Assembly: GCF_000463115.2 (NCBI RefSeq)
Contig: NZ_AWFX01000042.1
Location: 378,342 to 442,341, forward strand
DNA: 64,000 nucleotides
Direction: 5' to 3'
From: Franconibacter helveticus LMG 23732
GTDB lineage: Bacteria > Pseudomonadota > Gammaproteobacteria > Enterobacterales > Enterobacteriaceae
Each line of letters opens with the position of its first letter. The first letter of the stretch is position 1. A program made the translations under genes and the position numbers. Below, in pieces: positions 54,017-63,452 of this stretch. A model generated the notes under the pieces. It worked only from the letters and a program-made list of their open reading frames with translations. It was not told the origin of the DNA and did not search any database.

Positions 54017-54852
54017 CGCATGGTGATGGTCGCCGTGGCGCTGACGTTTATCTCTCCAGCTGCCATCTTCTGGCCGGGAAGGTGTATCAGGTTTGCGACA
54101 AACTCCATGCTTTGCGACGGCGTCGGCGCGGGCTGCCCAAAGCGCACCGCGTTTCCGGCGGCGTCGTACAGCCGTATCCCCAGTCCCGCCAGGTTTGTTT
54201 GCAGCGTGGTGTCGTCATACTGCTTGCCGCCGTAGGTAAAGTTCACCATCACGTTGCGGTAATCCTGCGGGGTATGGCAAACCACCGGCAGCATAAAGGC
54301 CGCCTGCGCCAGTTTTTCTTTGCGGTAAGAAAGCGTCGTGGTGGGGAACGTCACCGTTACCCTTTTTTTCGTCGCCACGCAGGCCATATTGTGCACCACG
54401 AGATGCGTCAGGTTGAGCTGCCGCTTATGCTGGTCGTTGCTTAATATCAACAGCGTACCGGGAGAGTAATCCCCGCCTTTCAGTTCGCCTGTTTTATAGA
54501 TCCTGAGCTTATAGCCCGCGCCCGGCTCAACGCGGTTTGCGCCAGCGACCAGGCACTCTTCGCCCTCCCGCTGGCACAGGCTAAAGCCAATGCCCGGTAT
54601 GGTGGTCTGGTAAATGCCCCGCCCGGCATCCCATAACGCATAGGGCGAAATGACTTCATACCCGCTGCTTTGCGACGTGGGAAAGGTTGGCAGCATAACC
54701 GGCAGGGTTTTGAGCACGGTGCCGTTCGCGACATCGCTGGTTGTGCGGATATCGCCACCCTTCAGGGGGATAATTTCTGCGTGCGCCAGCCCCACTGCGA
54801 AAAGGGAAAGCGCCGTCAAAAGCGCAGCCTGGCCGTTTCGGTTCACTGGCAC
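54013..54852 (-). CDS. Fimbrial minor subunit / tip adhesin
   Basis: 279 residues from GTG 54852, with a perfect GGAGG 5 bp upstream; this start overlaps the usher end by 10 bp. Signal peptide to GLAHA (about residue 25). The length, roughly twice a pilin, and the last position in the operon suggest a two-domain tip adhesin. The C-terminal third (VNVSATATITMR-like end, ALD/LAGLGIRLYDAAGN region) resembles a pilin domain. Cysteine pairs are present (CQREGEEC, and two later ones). The receptor is unknown. Confidence 0.78.
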   Translation of the reverse strand: MPVNRNGQAALLTALSLFAVGLAHAEIIPLKGGDIRTTSDVANGTVLKTLPVMLPTFPTSQSSGYEVISPYALWDAGRGIYQTTIPGIGFSLCQREGEECLVAGANRVEPGAGYKLRIYKTGELKGGDYSPGTLLILSNDQHKRQLNLTHLVVHNMACVATKKRVTVTFPTTTLSYRKEKLAQAAFMLPVVCHTPQDYRNVMVNFTYGGKQYDDTTLQTNLAGLGIRLYDAAGNAVRFGQPAPTPSQSMEFVANLIHLPGQKMAAGEINVSATATITMR

Positions 54853-57245
54853 TGTAGCCTCCGGATCGTTTCATTCTGACGTTGTGGATTTTCTATAACG
54901 CACCGTAGGTTCACGGTTTCCCCTTTTGTCTGTAGCGGCAAGTTTTGCTCTGTTATTTCAGCCAGCGCGATCCCGTTTTCCGACACCATGCCGACGTTGT
55001 TGCCCCGGCTGTCGTAAAGCGCCGTCCCGAAGGGCAGCGGCCTGTTTTGCGCGTCCACCACGCGCACAAACTGCCGCTGTTGATAGCGGGCCGCGAAATT
55101 CATCTCAACAATCGCCCCCTGGCGGGGCGCGGAAGTGACCACGTCGCTGGAGACGTTGATATCCAGATTGCTGCTCTCGTTAAACAGCGCCTCTTCGTTA
55201 TAGTGATAAGGCACCAGATTGGGCGCGATGGCGTTGCCTGCGGCGTCGGTCTCGACGTTCTGGTTGTTTTCTACTTTTAGCCCCTGCACGTTGTCGGTGT
55301 GGATCAGCGCCGCGCTGTTGCCCAGGCGCTGGCTGAAAGTTACGCCGTGGTGATGCGCTATTACGCCCCCTTCCATGCCGAGGGAAAACTGCTGCCCCTG
55401 GTCGCTGCTCCTGAACGTGCCGGACCCCAGGCCATGGCTGCTGAGGTAAGCCACAGACGCGTCAACCTCCTGCGCGTCGCTGCGCTGGGTGGTGGTGGCG
55501 TTGAGGTTATAGCTAAGCTGGCGGTCTTCAAGCAGGGAGCCGGAAGCGGCGATCTGGTCTGTGCTGTGGCCCTCGCTGTTGCTGTGGTTCAACGTAACGT
55601 AATGGTTCATCTCTTCATTAAGCGGAACAGAGAGCGTAAGCGAGACGATCTTTTCGTGGCTGCCGTCGTCGTTTTTCTGCCGCCCCACGCTTGCGATAAG
55701 CGTATAGCGGGAAAGGTTAATATTCAGACTGCCGCGCAGCGCATGGCTGGCGCCGCCGTTCCAGTTTTCCTGGCGGGTATAGTTCAGCACCGCGTTCCCC
55801 ACCGACGTATTCTGGCTGAACTGCAACGAGTATTTGTTTTTATAGTTGCCGTAGCGCGTCCCGCCGGCATCGCTTCGCGCATCGTCAAATTCCCGGTAGC
55901 CCGTCGACAGCTTGTGTTCCAGCGTGGCGAGCAGATAGCTTTGGGTTTGCGCGAGGTATTTTGTGTAGCCAAGCTTGATCTTCTCGCCCTGCCGGGCGGT
56001 CTGATGCGCGCTGGCGGCGCGGCGGCTGCCGTTAAGCAGCGCATAAAAAGCGCCCGGATAGCGTAAGTTTGCCCCGACGCCCGCCGCCAGGTTGGCATAG
56101 TTTTCGGCGTACTGCGCCCCGCCCAGCAAGGTAAAAGCGTTGCTAAGGCCATACTGGGCGTCGCCCTCAACCAGCGTCGATTTGTCTGTCTCCTGCTGAC
56201 GGTTTTTCCCGGCGTAGAGGTAATATTTGATGACCCCTTCCGGCGCCAGCATATCGATGCTGTTATAGGGCTGATAAAAGGTGCGCTGCGCCCCGTTGGC
56301 CTCATAGACCGTCACCTGCATATCGCCAGCGCTGGCGGATGCGGGAATATCCTTAAGCGTAAACGGGCCAGGGGTCACTTTTCGCGTGGCGATCACATAG
56401 CCTTTTTGCCGGACCACCACGGTCGCGTTGCTTTGCGCCACGCCGACAATGGCCGGCGCGTAATTGCGCTCTGCGGCGGAAAACATGCCGGTGTTGGAGG
56501 TTAGCGAAAGCCCGCGCAGCGACAGGCTGGAGAAAAAGATACCCGAAGTATAAAAATCCCCTGCCGTCAGCGTGCCGCGCACGCTGTCGATATCATGGCG
56601 GATGTAGCTCGCGCTGCTGGTATAGCCAGGCTTCCCGGCGTCCTGCCAGCTTAAGAAGCCGTTATTGCGAAACTGGAACCCGCCAAGGTTCATCCCATTC
56701 TCAAAGGTGCCGTACATTACCGACTGGTTAGGGCCGTGGTTTAACCGCTCATTTTCATACTGCACGGAATAGTTGCTGAATGCGGCGTTGATGCCGTTGT
56801 CCCAGTCCTGGCGCCGCGCCACGTCATACCGGTTGGGTTTGGCCCAGAATTTTTGCGGCACCGTAATGGTTAACAGGTTCTCGCCAAGGTCGATATCCAC
56901 GCTGGACGGGGTGATAAACTGGCTTAACGGCGCTCCGCCTGGCGGGCATTCCGGCGCGGTGATGCCCCACAACGTCAGGCGATCGCAGGTAAACAGCGGC
57001 TGAACTTTTCCTTGCCAGTCGCTAACGGTAATGGCCTCGCTGCCCATGGCTTCGCCATTGACCACCACCTTCAATTTATATTCGCCCGGCAGCAGGTCGT
57101 TGCCTTCATTGAAATAAGACGCGTCGATGCCGCTGATGCCCGGGGTTTTTTCCAGCAGGGAGAGATCAAACTGCTCCTCGCAATAAGCGTTACAGCTCGT
57201 CACCAGAAGCAGAAAACCGCACGGTTTCAGCATGTTGCGCATCAT
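54843..57245 (-). CDS. Outer-membrane fimbrial usher (FimD/PapC family)
   Basis: 800 residues from ATG 57245 (ATG 57242 and 57233 also possible; a GTG frame extends to 57302 but overlaps a hairpin). Signal peptide ends near CNAYC. N-terminal subunit-recruiting domain, then the 24-strand barrel with plug, including GSVRGTLTAGDFYTSGIFFSSLSLRG-type strands and QSNATVVVRQKGYVI. The C-terminal domains end with the expected disulfide pair (LRC...QC). It translocates and assembles the pilin of this operon. Confidence 0.9.
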   Translation of the reverse strand: MMRNMLKPCGFLLLVTSCNAYCEEQFDLSLLEKTPGISGIDASYFNEGNDLLPGEYKLKVVVNGEAMGSEAITVSDWQGKVQPLFTCDRLTLWGITAPECPPGGAPLSQFITPSSVDIDLGENLLTITVPQKFWAKPNRYDVARRQDWDNGINAAFSNYSVQYENERLNHGPNQSVMYGTFENGMNLGGFQFRNNGFLSWQDAGKPGYTSSASYIRHDIDSVRGTLTAGDFYTSGIFFSSLSLRGLSLTSNTGMFSAAERNYAPAIVGVAQSNATVVVRQKGYVIATRKVTPGPFTLKDIPASASAGDMQVTVYEANGAQRTFYQPYNSIDMLAPEGVIKYYLYAGKNRQQETDKSTLVEGDAQYGLSNAFTLLGGAQYAENYANLAAGVGANLRYPGAFYALLNGSRRAASAHQTARQGEKIKLGYTKYLAQTQSYLLATLEHKLSTGYREFDDARSDAGGTRYGNYKNKYSLQFSQNTSVGNAVLNYTRQENWNGGASHALRGSLNINLSRYTLIASVGRQKNDDGSHEKIVSLTLSVPLNEEMNHYVTLNHSNSEGHSTDQIAASGSLLEDRQLSYNLNATTTQRSDAQEVDASVAYLSSHGLGSGTFRSSDQGQQFSLGMEGGVIAHHHGVTFSQRLGNSAALIHTDNVQGLKVENNQNVETDAAGNAIAPNLVPYHYNEEALFNESSNLDINVSSDVVTSAPRQGAIVEMNFAARYQQRQFVRVVDAQNRPLPFGTALYDSRGNNVGMVSENGIALAEITEQNLPLQTKGETVNLRCVIENPQRQNETIRRLQCQ

Positions 57246-57295
57246 GTCTTTCGGCAGGAAGGTCACAAGGCAGCCAGCGCCGCCCGAAACGAAAA

Positions 57296-57319
57296 CGGCC
57301 ACCTTCGAAAAGGTGGCCG
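57296..57319 (-). other. UUCG-capped hairpin between pilin and usher
   Basis: Read on the minus strand: CGGCCACCTT-TTCG-AAGGTGGCCG, a perfect 10-bp stem with the very stable UUCG tetraloop, 5 nt after the pilin stop codon. Such a structure would protect the upstream pilin message from 3' exonucleases or partly stop transcription, raising pilin over usher. A T-rich tract (TTTTCGTTT) follows. Confidence 0.8.
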
Positions 57320-57324
57320 GACGG

Positions 57325-57861
57325 TTATTTATAATTCACGGTAAAGACCGCGTCGCCAGCAACCTCGCCGCCGCTCACGTTATCAGCGAGACGGGCATAT
57401 TTAACCCTGAAATTGAGGTTATCTGAGCCCTGGTTAAGGCGGTCAAGATAGCTGGACTGCGGCAGTTCGCGATTCAACGCCAGCAGTTGATTCTGCTCGT
57501 CGAATAATTCCAGCCCTACGCCGTTTTCACTCGCGGTATTTTTAATGATGTTGTTGTCACCTTCCGTTTCCGCTGCGAGCGTAATGGAAATATGCTCGGC
57601 TTCCGCTTTGCTGACGCAATTCAGTTGCAGCTGGAAATCCTTGCTGTTAGTTTCTGATGCCTGGCCAATATTTAATTTCTCAAGCTCGCTGGCTTTAACC
57701 GCTTGCAGGTTGACCGATTGGTCAGGTGATGTAAATGCGCAGGTTGGCTGCGTTACTGCGCCGTTAAAATGAACCGTGATAGATTCATTTTCACCGGCAA
57801 GCACGCCAGCAGATACACTTGCCACAGATAATGCCAGCAAAACTTTAGACAGGTTTTTCAT
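57325..57861 (-). CDS. Major fimbrial subunit (type 1 pilin family)
   Basis: 178 residues. Signal peptide to VLA (about residue 22). The mature protein has the pilin disulfide (Cys42 in PTCAF and a second near residue 82 in LQLNCVS) and the incomplete Ig fold that ends in VFTVNYK, the penultimate Tyr needed for donor-strand exchange. AAGG precedes ATG. It is second in the operon, directly before a stabilising hairpin, as expected for the most abundant product. Confidence 0.88.
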   Translation of the reverse strand: MKNLSKVLLALSVASVSAGVLAGENESITVHFNGAVTQPTCAFTSPDQSVNLQAVKASELEKLNIGQASETNSKDFQLQLNCVSKAEAEHISITLAAETEGDNNIIKNTASENGVGLELFDEQNQLLALNRELPQSSYLDRLNQGSDNLNFRVKYARLADNVSGGEVAGDAVFTVNYK

Positions 57862-57896
57862 TGTTATTACCTTCTTTATTTAATACCAGGGGGGTT

Positions 57897-58613
57897 TCAT
57901 ATCACCGTTGCGGTGACCGTTTCGGAGGTATCGCCGAAATCGTTAATAATGTTAAAATGGATCTGCCGTGCGCTTGCAGCCGCGCCGCTTTTTATAATGA
58001 GATCGGCATGAGGCGCTATCATATCAACATCAAAACTTCTGGATTCATCGCTTCCCGCCCAGACCTTATTAAACGTAATGTAATAAGGCGTAGGATTATG
58101 AACAGTGATGCCGCTGGCGGTGCGTTTCCATTCAAGCCGGGTATAAGCTTTTTCCATATTCGCTTTTACCGTCTGGGGGCGATATAACACTTTTATGCGG
58201 GTACGCATAACGATAGCCAGGCGAGGGTTGCCGCTGGCGCTGTCGAGTTTGGGGATTTCCTTAACGTTGAGCCAGTAAAGCTGCTCTTCGTTTTTCTTCT
58301 CAAGATCCTGATTTATCGCTGTTAAACGCAGGGCCACCTTATGGTTAGCCTTAATCTTCGCCAGCGGCGGTTCAACAAAAATGGCTTCCTGGGGTTTGCC
58401 GTTTTTATCTTCCACCCAGCTCTGCATTAAGTAATCGCTGTTGGTTGGATTATCCACCTTAACAATAGCAACGCGGGTTTTCGAGGCCGGAAATATAACC
58501 CGATTCTGGTCAAGCACCAGCGAAGCGCAGGCGGGAGAAACCGTCACCATATTAGCCAAAAGGGGTAGGAAAAAGCTAAATGCTATACAGCGGGAGGATA
58601 ATTTAATATTCAT
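57897..58613 (-). CDS. Periplasmic fimbrial chaperone (PapD/FimC family)
   Basis: 238 residues from ATG 58613, with AGGA upstream (GTG 58622 lies too close to it). Signal peptide to ACAS. Two Ig-like domains: the first has NRVIFPASKTRVAIVKVDNPT and the second HNPTPYYITF. The subunit-binding region includes FVEPPLAKIKANHKVALRLT and YWLNVKEIPKL, the family signature. It caps pilins through donor-strand complementation. It is the first gene of the operon, which is not the usual order. Confidence 0.9.
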   Translation of the reverse strand: MNIKLSSRCIAFSFFLPLLANMVTVSPACASLVLDQNRVIFPASKTRVAIVKVDNPTNSDYLMQSWVEDKNGKPQEAIFVEPPLAKIKANHKVALRLTAINQDLEKKNEEQLYWLNVKEIPKLDSASGNPRLAIVMRTRIKVLYRPQTVKANMEKAYTRLEWKRTASGITVHNPTPYYITFNKVWAGSDESRSFDVDMIAPHADLIIKSGAAASARQIHFNIINDFGDTSETVTATVI

Positions 58614-59328
58614 CTGGTTCACTTCCTGGCAGGCAAAAAATAAATCAAAACGCCTTTGAGGAAAACCTCAATTAATATATTCAGGAGCTAAAGTTTTAAT
58701 ATGCTAACAAGCAAAAACGCCTTGATCAAGTCATTACCTGAAACAATTCTACATCAGCGTAATTATATCCATTCACATAAACTATGGTGACTTAATTTAA
58801 ATTTTCGACAATTAATCACCAATTTAGCCATTTTAGATAACCTGCACTTAACATTTGTTATTAGCAGATCAACCGGATGTTGATTCAGGCCTGCCACTTA
58901 GTGACATTATTTAAATAATAAAACACCTTTCAGGCATTATAATTAGCGAACAGGAAATAATTAACGCGCGCGTTTATGTCTGAATAACCCTACATCTGTT
59001 TCACGATGATTTTTATAAATGGCGACCGGCGGTTAAAACGGAAAATTAAAATTATTTCCCCTTCTCTGTATCGCGTGCTTGCACAGAGCGATTGAGCTTC
59101 CGCTTTGTCTTGATGAAGTGATTAAACCATCGCCTCCGCGCACACAGGGCGGTTGACTATTCTCTTCACCGCTGCGCAGGCGACGGGCCACCGTCCTCGC
59201 AGCACGCGTCTCTTTCTCGCCAGCCCGCAGCGTCCGCTAAAAAAGTCCGTAAAGCGCCTTGATTGTTATTGGCTTTTACCAATACTGTATATAAAAACAG
59301 TATTTGCGATTTTTCTATGGAGGGTGCG
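58614..59328. other. 715-bp A+T-rich region between fimbrial operon and umuC
   Basis: Upstream control region of the fimbrial operon, about 58650-59060 markedly A+T-rich, likely bound by nucleoid silencers (inference). I looked for a fimS-type invertible element and saw no matching long inverted repeats or recombinase gene. The right end carries the LexA box of umuC. No acceptable ORF in between. Confidence 0.5.
59283..59302 (+). promoter_or_regulatory. LexA (SOS) box of the umuC unit
   Basis: TACTGTATATAAAAACAGTA: CTG-N10-CAG with the full TACTG/CAGTA ends, close to the ideal SOS box. It lies 27 bp before the small ORF and overlaps a TATATA -10-like sequence. Confidence 0.93.
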
Positions 59329-59457
59329 ATGACAAACGATCTTTTTTTACCGACAGCGGAACACCGCCCGGCGGCGCCTGATGATGCCGCCGCCGCCAAC
59401 GCTGGCGCGCTTATGAGTACCACACGGCAGCGGCCAGCCCATGTACGCTCTCATTGA
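59329..59457 (+). CDS. Small SOS-controlled ORF in the umuD position
   Basis: 42 codons starting MTNDLFLPTAEHRP, with GGAGG 6 bp upstream (an ATG at 59317 would add four codons). Alanine-rich middle, basic end (TTRQRPAHVRSH). Overlaps the umuC start by 17 bp. It shows no similarity to UmuD that I can see: no cleavage site and no Ser/Lys pair. It may be a leader that couples umuC translation or a small protein acting with UmuC. Confidence 0.5.
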   Translation: MTNDLFLPTAEHRPAAPDDAAAANAGALMSTTRQRPAHVRSH

Positions 59458-60694
59458 CGTTAACAGCTTTTACGCCAGCTGCGAGACGCTCTGGCGGCCC
59501 GACCTGCTGAATAAGCCGGTGGTGGTGCTCTCTAACAACGACGGCTGCATTATTTCCCGCTCGGCGGAGGCGAAAAAACTCGGCGTTACCATGGGCGCGC
59601 CCTATTTTCAGCAAAAGGCGCTGATGGAGCGCGCCGGGGTGGTCGTTTTCAGCAGCAACTATGCGCTTTACGGCGACATGAGCCAGCGGGTAATGACCAC
59701 GCTTGAAGCGATCTGTCCGCGTGTGGATATCTACAGCATCGACGAAGCCTTTGCCGACGTAAGCGGCATCGGCGAGCTGGAGACGTTTGGCCGCTATATT
59801 CGCGACCGGGTTTATCAGTGCACCCGGTTAACCGTAGGCGTTGGCATCGCGCCGACCAAAACCCTCGCCAAGCTCGCTAACCATGCGGCGAAAACCTGGA
59901 CCAAAACCGGCGGCGTGGTGGATCTCTCAAATCCGCTGCGCCAGCGCAAGCTGATGGCGCTGCTGCCCGTAAGCAAAGTCTGGGGCGTGGGGCGGCGTCT
60001 CTCGGCGCGTCTTAACGCCATGGGTATTGAAAACGCGCTGCAACTGGCGCAAAGCGATATCGGCTTTATTCGCAAAAATTTCAGCGTGGTGCTGGAGCGC
60101 ACTGTGCGTGAACTGCGGGGCGAGTCCTGCCTGGCCTTTGAAGAGGTGCCCGCCACAAAGCAGGAGATAATTAGCTCCCGCTCGTTTGGACAAAAGGTCA
60201 GCGATTATCAGCAGGTGCGCGAAGGCATCTGCACCTGGGCTGCGCGGGCCGCGGAGAAACTGCGCGCCGAAAGGCAATACTGCCGCTACGTTTCCGCCTT
60301 CCTGAAAACCAGCCCGCACGACGACCATGAGCCTTACTACAGCAACCGCGCGGGCATCGCCCTCTCCACGCCAACCCATGACACCCGCGATATTATCGCC
60401 GCCGCCATCCGCTGCCTGGAGTCTATCTGGCGCGAAGGACTGCACTACCAGAAAGCAGGCGTCATGCTGGGAGACTTTTTTAGCCAGGGGGTGGCGCAGC
60501 TTACGCTTTTTGACGCGTACGCGCCGAAAGCCAACAGCGAAGCGCTGATGAACGTGATGGATACCCTCAACAAGCAAGGCAAAAACCGCCTCTGGTTTGC
60601 CGGCCAGGGCGTCAGGCAGGAATGGGGAATGAAGCGCGAATACCTTTCGCCTGCCTGGACCACCCGCCTGAGCGACGTGCCTGTCTGCCGCTGA
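59441..60694 (+). CDS. umuC: UmuC, catalytic subunit of DNA polymerase V
   Basis: 417 residues (422 in E. coli). Y-family translesion polymerase: catalytic Asp6 in LIDVNSFYASCE and Asp101-Glu102 in YSIDEAFAD are present. RELRGESC, TKQEIISSRSFG and QKAGVMLGDFFSQGVAQL(T)LFD agree closely with E. coli UmuC, including the beta-clamp motif near QLTLF. It needs UmuD', which is encoded 50 kb upstream in the window. Start overlaps the small SOS ORF, so translation is probably coupled. Confidence 0.94.
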   Translation: MYALIDVNSFYASCETLWRPDLLNKPVVVLSNNDGCIISRSAEAKKLGVTMGAPYFQQKALMERAGVVVFSSNYALYGDMSQRVMTTLEAICPRVDIYSIDEAFADVSGIGELETFGRYIRDRVYQCTRLTVGVGIAPTKTLAKLANHAAKTWTKTGGVVDLSNPLRQRKLMALLPVSKVWGVGRRLSARLNAMGIENALQLAQSDIGFIRKNFSVVLERTVRELRGESCLAFEEVPATKQEIISSRSFGQKVSDYQQVREGICTWAARAAEKLRAERQYCRYVSAFLKTSPHDDHEPYYSNRAGIALSTPTHDTRDIIAAAIRCLESIWREGLHYQKAGVMLGDFFSQGVAQLTLFDAYAPKANSEALMNVMDTLNKQGKNRLWFAGQGVRQEWGMKREYLSPAWTTRLSDVPVCR

Positions 60695-60810
60695 TTTTTC
60701 GGCCTGGCTGGATGTAGCGCAAAAAAAGCGCTTACCCACACGGGTAGACTCAGGGAAGAAACGTTAAAAGCCGTTTCGTTACTGGAACTTATAACGTAAG
60801 GAGGCAGTTT

Positions 60811-61917
60811 ATGGACCGTATTATTCAGTCACCCGGCAAATACATTCAGGGCGCAGGCGTGCTGGCGCGCATGGGGGAATATCTCAAACCGCTGGCGTCC
60901 ACATGCCTGGTGGTGGGCGATAAATTTGTGCTGGGTCTGGTGGAAGAATCGCTTCGCGAAAGCTTCGCCCGGGCAGGCGTTAAAGTGGAAATCGAGCCGT
61001 TTGGCGGCGAATGTTCGCAAAATGAGATAAACCGCCTGCGCGAACGGGCAGAAGCCGCGCGTTGCGGCGCCGTGCTTGGCATCGGCGGTGGTAAAACCCT
61101 CGATACCGCCAAAGCGCTGGCCCATTTTATGAACCTGCCGGTGGCGATTGCCCCCACCATTGCTTCCACCGATGCGCCATGCAGCGCCCTTTCGGTTATC
61201 TACAGCGACAACGGCGAATTTGAGCGCTACCTGCTGCTGCCGTCTAACCCCAATATCGTGGTGGTGGATACCCGCATTGTCGCAGGCGCCCCGGCGCGGC
61301 TGCTGGCGGCAGGCATAGGCGACGCGCTCGCCACCTGGTTTGAAGCGCGCGCCTGCGCGCGCAGCGGCGCGGGCACGATGGCGGGCGGGCGCAGCACCCA
61401 GGCGGCCCTGGCGCTGGCGGAGCTTTGTTATAAGACGCTGCTGGCCGAAGGGGAAAAAGCGATGCTTGCCGCGAACCAGCATGTGGTGACAGAAGCGCTC
61501 GAACGCGTGGTGGAAGCGAACACCTTTCTTAGCGGCGTTGGCTTTGAAAGCGGCGGGCTTGCAGCGGCGCATGCGGTGCATAACGGCCTCACGGCAATCC
61601 CTGACGCGCATCATTATTACCACGGCGAGAAGGTCGCCTTCGGCACGCTGGTGCAACTGGTGCTGGAAAACGCGCCGCAGGAGGAACTGAATACAGTACT
61701 GCGTCTGACGCACGCGGTCGGCCTGCCGGTTACGCTTGCCCAGCTTGATATTAAAGAAGAGATACCGGCGAAAATGCGCCTCGTGGCGCAGGCGGCCTGC
61801 GCCGAAGGCGAAACCATCCACAATATGCCAGGCGGCGTGACGGTTGAACAGGTTTACGCCGCGCTGCTGGTGGCGGACCAGCTCGGGCAGCAGTGGCTCA
61901 GAGCGCACAGCGTTTAA
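60811..61917 (+). CDS. gldA: Glycerol dehydrogenase GldA
   Basis: 368 residues (367 in E. coli), iron-containing alcohol dehydrogenase superfamily, NAD-dependent oxidation of glycerol to dihydroxyacetone and reduction of methylglyoxal or glycolaldehyde. [13 protein letters not shown] binds NAD. The zinc ligands fall at the expected positions: Asp171 in [14 protein letters not shown], His254 in AHAVHNG, His271 in YHGEKVAFG. Excellent AAGGAGG ribosome site. Monocistronic with its own terminator. The dha or fsa partners sometimes found with gldA are not here. Confidence 0.95.
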   Translation: MDRIIQSPGKYIQGAGVLARMGEYLKPLASTCLVVGDKFVLGLVEESLRESFARAGVKVEIEPFGGECSQNEINRLRERAEAARCGAVLGIGGGKTLDTAKALAHFMNLPVAIAPTIASTDAPCSALSVIYSDNGEFERYLLLPSNPNIVVVDTRIVAGAPARLLAAGIGDALATWFEARACARSGAGTMAGGRSTQAALALAELCYKTLLAEGEKAMLAANQHVVTEALERVVEANTFLSGVGFESGGLAAAHAVHNGLTAIPDAHHYYHGEKVAFGTLVQLVLENAPQEELNTVLRLTHAVGLPVTLAQLDIKEEIPAKMRLVAQAACAEGETIHNMPGGVTVEQVYAALLVADQLGQQWLRAHSV

Positions 61918-61929
61918 GTAACGCTGTGC

Positions 61930-61959
61930 AGGCGGGTGAAACTTCACCCGCCTTTTTTG
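61930..61959 (+). terminator. Rho-independent terminator of gldA
   Basis: AGGCGGGTGAA pairs with TTCACCCGCCT (61943-61953), followed by TTTTT, 13 bp after the gldA stop. Confidence 0.88.
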
Positions 61960-62073
61960 GCTTTTTATGAAGGGGAATACGCGGCAGTTAACGATCGGGC
62001 GGGGATTAAAGATGCCGCCTTCCTGCATACGGGTGCGCCGTTAGCTGGCTTTCCGGCTCACAGCGCCAGCCTG

Positions 62074-62892
62074 TTACGCCTCATTAAATGGCGCTTCGCC
62101 TTTCAGCACCGCGTCTATGACCTGTAACGCCCCGCTGTCGTTATTGGAGCCGGTGGTGTATTTCGCCACTTCTTTTACGTCGCTTACCGCGTTGCCCATG
62201 GCGAAAGAGTAGGCCACGAGTTGCAGCATCTCTACATCGTTGCCGCTATCGCCCACCGCCACGCACTGTTCTTTCTCTACGCCCCAGCGCTTCATCAGAC
62301 GCAGCAGCCCGCTTGCTTTATGGGAGCCGGGGATAATCAAATCAACAAAGCCGTAGCCGCTGGTTACCGGCTTCACCACGCCATCCAGCGTATGGTGCAG
62401 GCTCTCTACCAGCGCGGGGATTTCCGCATCCGGCAGGTTCAGGGAAAACTTAAATATCACGTCATCCAGAGCGTAAAGATCGTCCACGGGCTTGAGGCGA
62501 TGATAATGCTTCGACATCAGGCTGACGAAAGCCTCCGGCGCGCCTGCCTGGTAATAAGCGCTTTCAAGGCCGCAAACCACAAAGTTGATGCCTTCAAAGG
62601 CCGACAGCGCGTCGATCACCGCATGGTACTGCTCACGGGTCAGCGCGCCGTGGTGAATGCGCTCGCCCTGGTCGTAAACCAGCGCGCCGTTTTCCGCCAC
62701 AAAGGAGATGTCGTCACGAATTTCCGGGAAGAAAGAGATAAGCTGGTAATACTGGTTACCGCTCGCCACCACAAAATGAATATCCTTCTCTTTCAGCGCG
62801 CGGTACTGCTGTAAAAACCTTTCTTTATCATAGGTTTTTTTGTCGTTCAGAAAGGTGCCGTCCATATCAACCGCGATGAGCTTGATTTTCAT
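62074..62892 (-). CDS. ybiV: Sugar phosphatase YbiV (HAD superfamily, Cof type)
   Basis: 272 residues (271 in E. coli YbiV/SupH). HAD motif [11 protein letters not shown] (Asp9 nucleophile, Asp11), motif II Ser in [16 protein letters not shown], and motif [15 protein letters not shown]. The stretch VAENGALVY and the cap segment [11 protein letters not shown] agree with YbiV. It dephosphorylates sugar phosphates (ribose 5-phosphate, glucose 6-phosphate and others). Single gene. It is convergent with gldA across the gldA terminator. Confidence 0.92.
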   Translation of the reverse strand: MKIKLIAVDMDGTFLNDKKTYDKERFLQQYRALKEKDIHFVVASGNQYYQLISFFPEIRDDISFVAENGALVYDQGERIHHGALTREQYHAVIDALSAFEGINFVVCGLESAYYQAGAPEAFVSLMSKHYHRLKPVDDLYALDDVIFKFSLNLPDAEIPALVESLHHTLDGVVKPVTSGYGFVDLIIPGSHKASGLLRLMKRWGVEKEQCVAVGDSGNDVEMLQLVAYSFAMGNAVSDVKEVAKYTTGSNNDSGALQVIDAVLKGEAPFNEA

Positions 62893-63027
62893 ACTGCCTC
62901 ATTGATTCGTTAACTCTGTCACAGAACATGCTAGCATTCTTTAATTAAAGAAACATATGAGTAAAAGGCGAATCATCTTCATTTGAAATAGATATTCAGA
63001 AGCTTCCGGGCCGCAGGATCCGAAAAA

Positions 63028-63057
63028 GCAAAACGCCCGGGTTATCGCCGGGCGTTG
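63028..63057 (-). terminator. Terminator of the pcaDC unit
   Basis: AACGCCCGG/CCGGGCGTT 9-bp stem with a 7-nt loop, followed on the minus strand by TTTTGCTTTTT. It lies 12 bp after the pcaC stop. Confidence 0.85.
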
Positions 63058-63068
63058 TGTTTACCGTT

Positions 63069-63452
63069 TTACTGACTCTCCTGCTCATCAAAAACCTGCT
63101 GCGCCAGGTGCATCGTGGCGTTAGCGGCAGGCAGGCCGCAATAGAGAGCAGAGTGCATAATCAGCTCCTTAAGCTCTTCCCGCGTAACGCCGTTATTAAA
63201 GGCCGCCCGCAGATGCATCTTCAGCTCCGCTTCGCGATTGAGCGCGATAAGCATGGCGATGGTTATCATGCTGCGGGTATGGCGCTCAAGTGCTGGCCGC
63301 GTCCAGATTTCACCCCAGGCGTAGCGGGTGATGAAGTTCTGAAACTCGTCGTTAAGCGGCGTCAGGTTCTCAAGCGTACGCTCAACATGCGCGTCGCCAA
63401 GCACCGCGTGGCGCACCTCCATGCCCTGTTGATAGCGTTCTTCATCCTGCAT
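63069..63452 (-). CDS. pcaC: 4-Carboxymuconolactone decarboxylase PcaC
   Basis: 127 residues, AhpD-like alpha-helical fold. YQQGMEVRHAVLGDAHVERT at the start, FITRYAWGEIWTRPALERHTRS and LIMHSALYCGLPAANATMH are classic PcaC segments, including the catalytic Glu/His region. It decarboxylates gamma-carboxymuconolactone in the protocatechuate branch of the beta-ketoadipate pathway. The start overlaps the pcaD end by 11 bp, giving a coupled pcaD-pcaC pair. Confidence 0.93.
   Translation of the reverse strand: MQDEERYQQGMEVRHAVLGDAHVERTLENLTPLNDEFQNFITRYAWGEIWTRPALERHTRSMITIAMLIALNREAELKMHLRAAFNNGVTREELKELIMHSALYCGLPAANATMHLAQQVFDEQESQ

Noticed and set aside
58614-59282. Possible fimS-like phase-variable promoter
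   Set aside because: No pair of matching inverted repeats flanking a promoter and no recombinase gene nearby; only A+T-richness supports it.
60829-62028. 399-codon minus-strand frame across gldA
   Set aside because: Opposite strand of gldA, whose zinc ligands and ribosome site are all in place; composition is that of a shadow frame.
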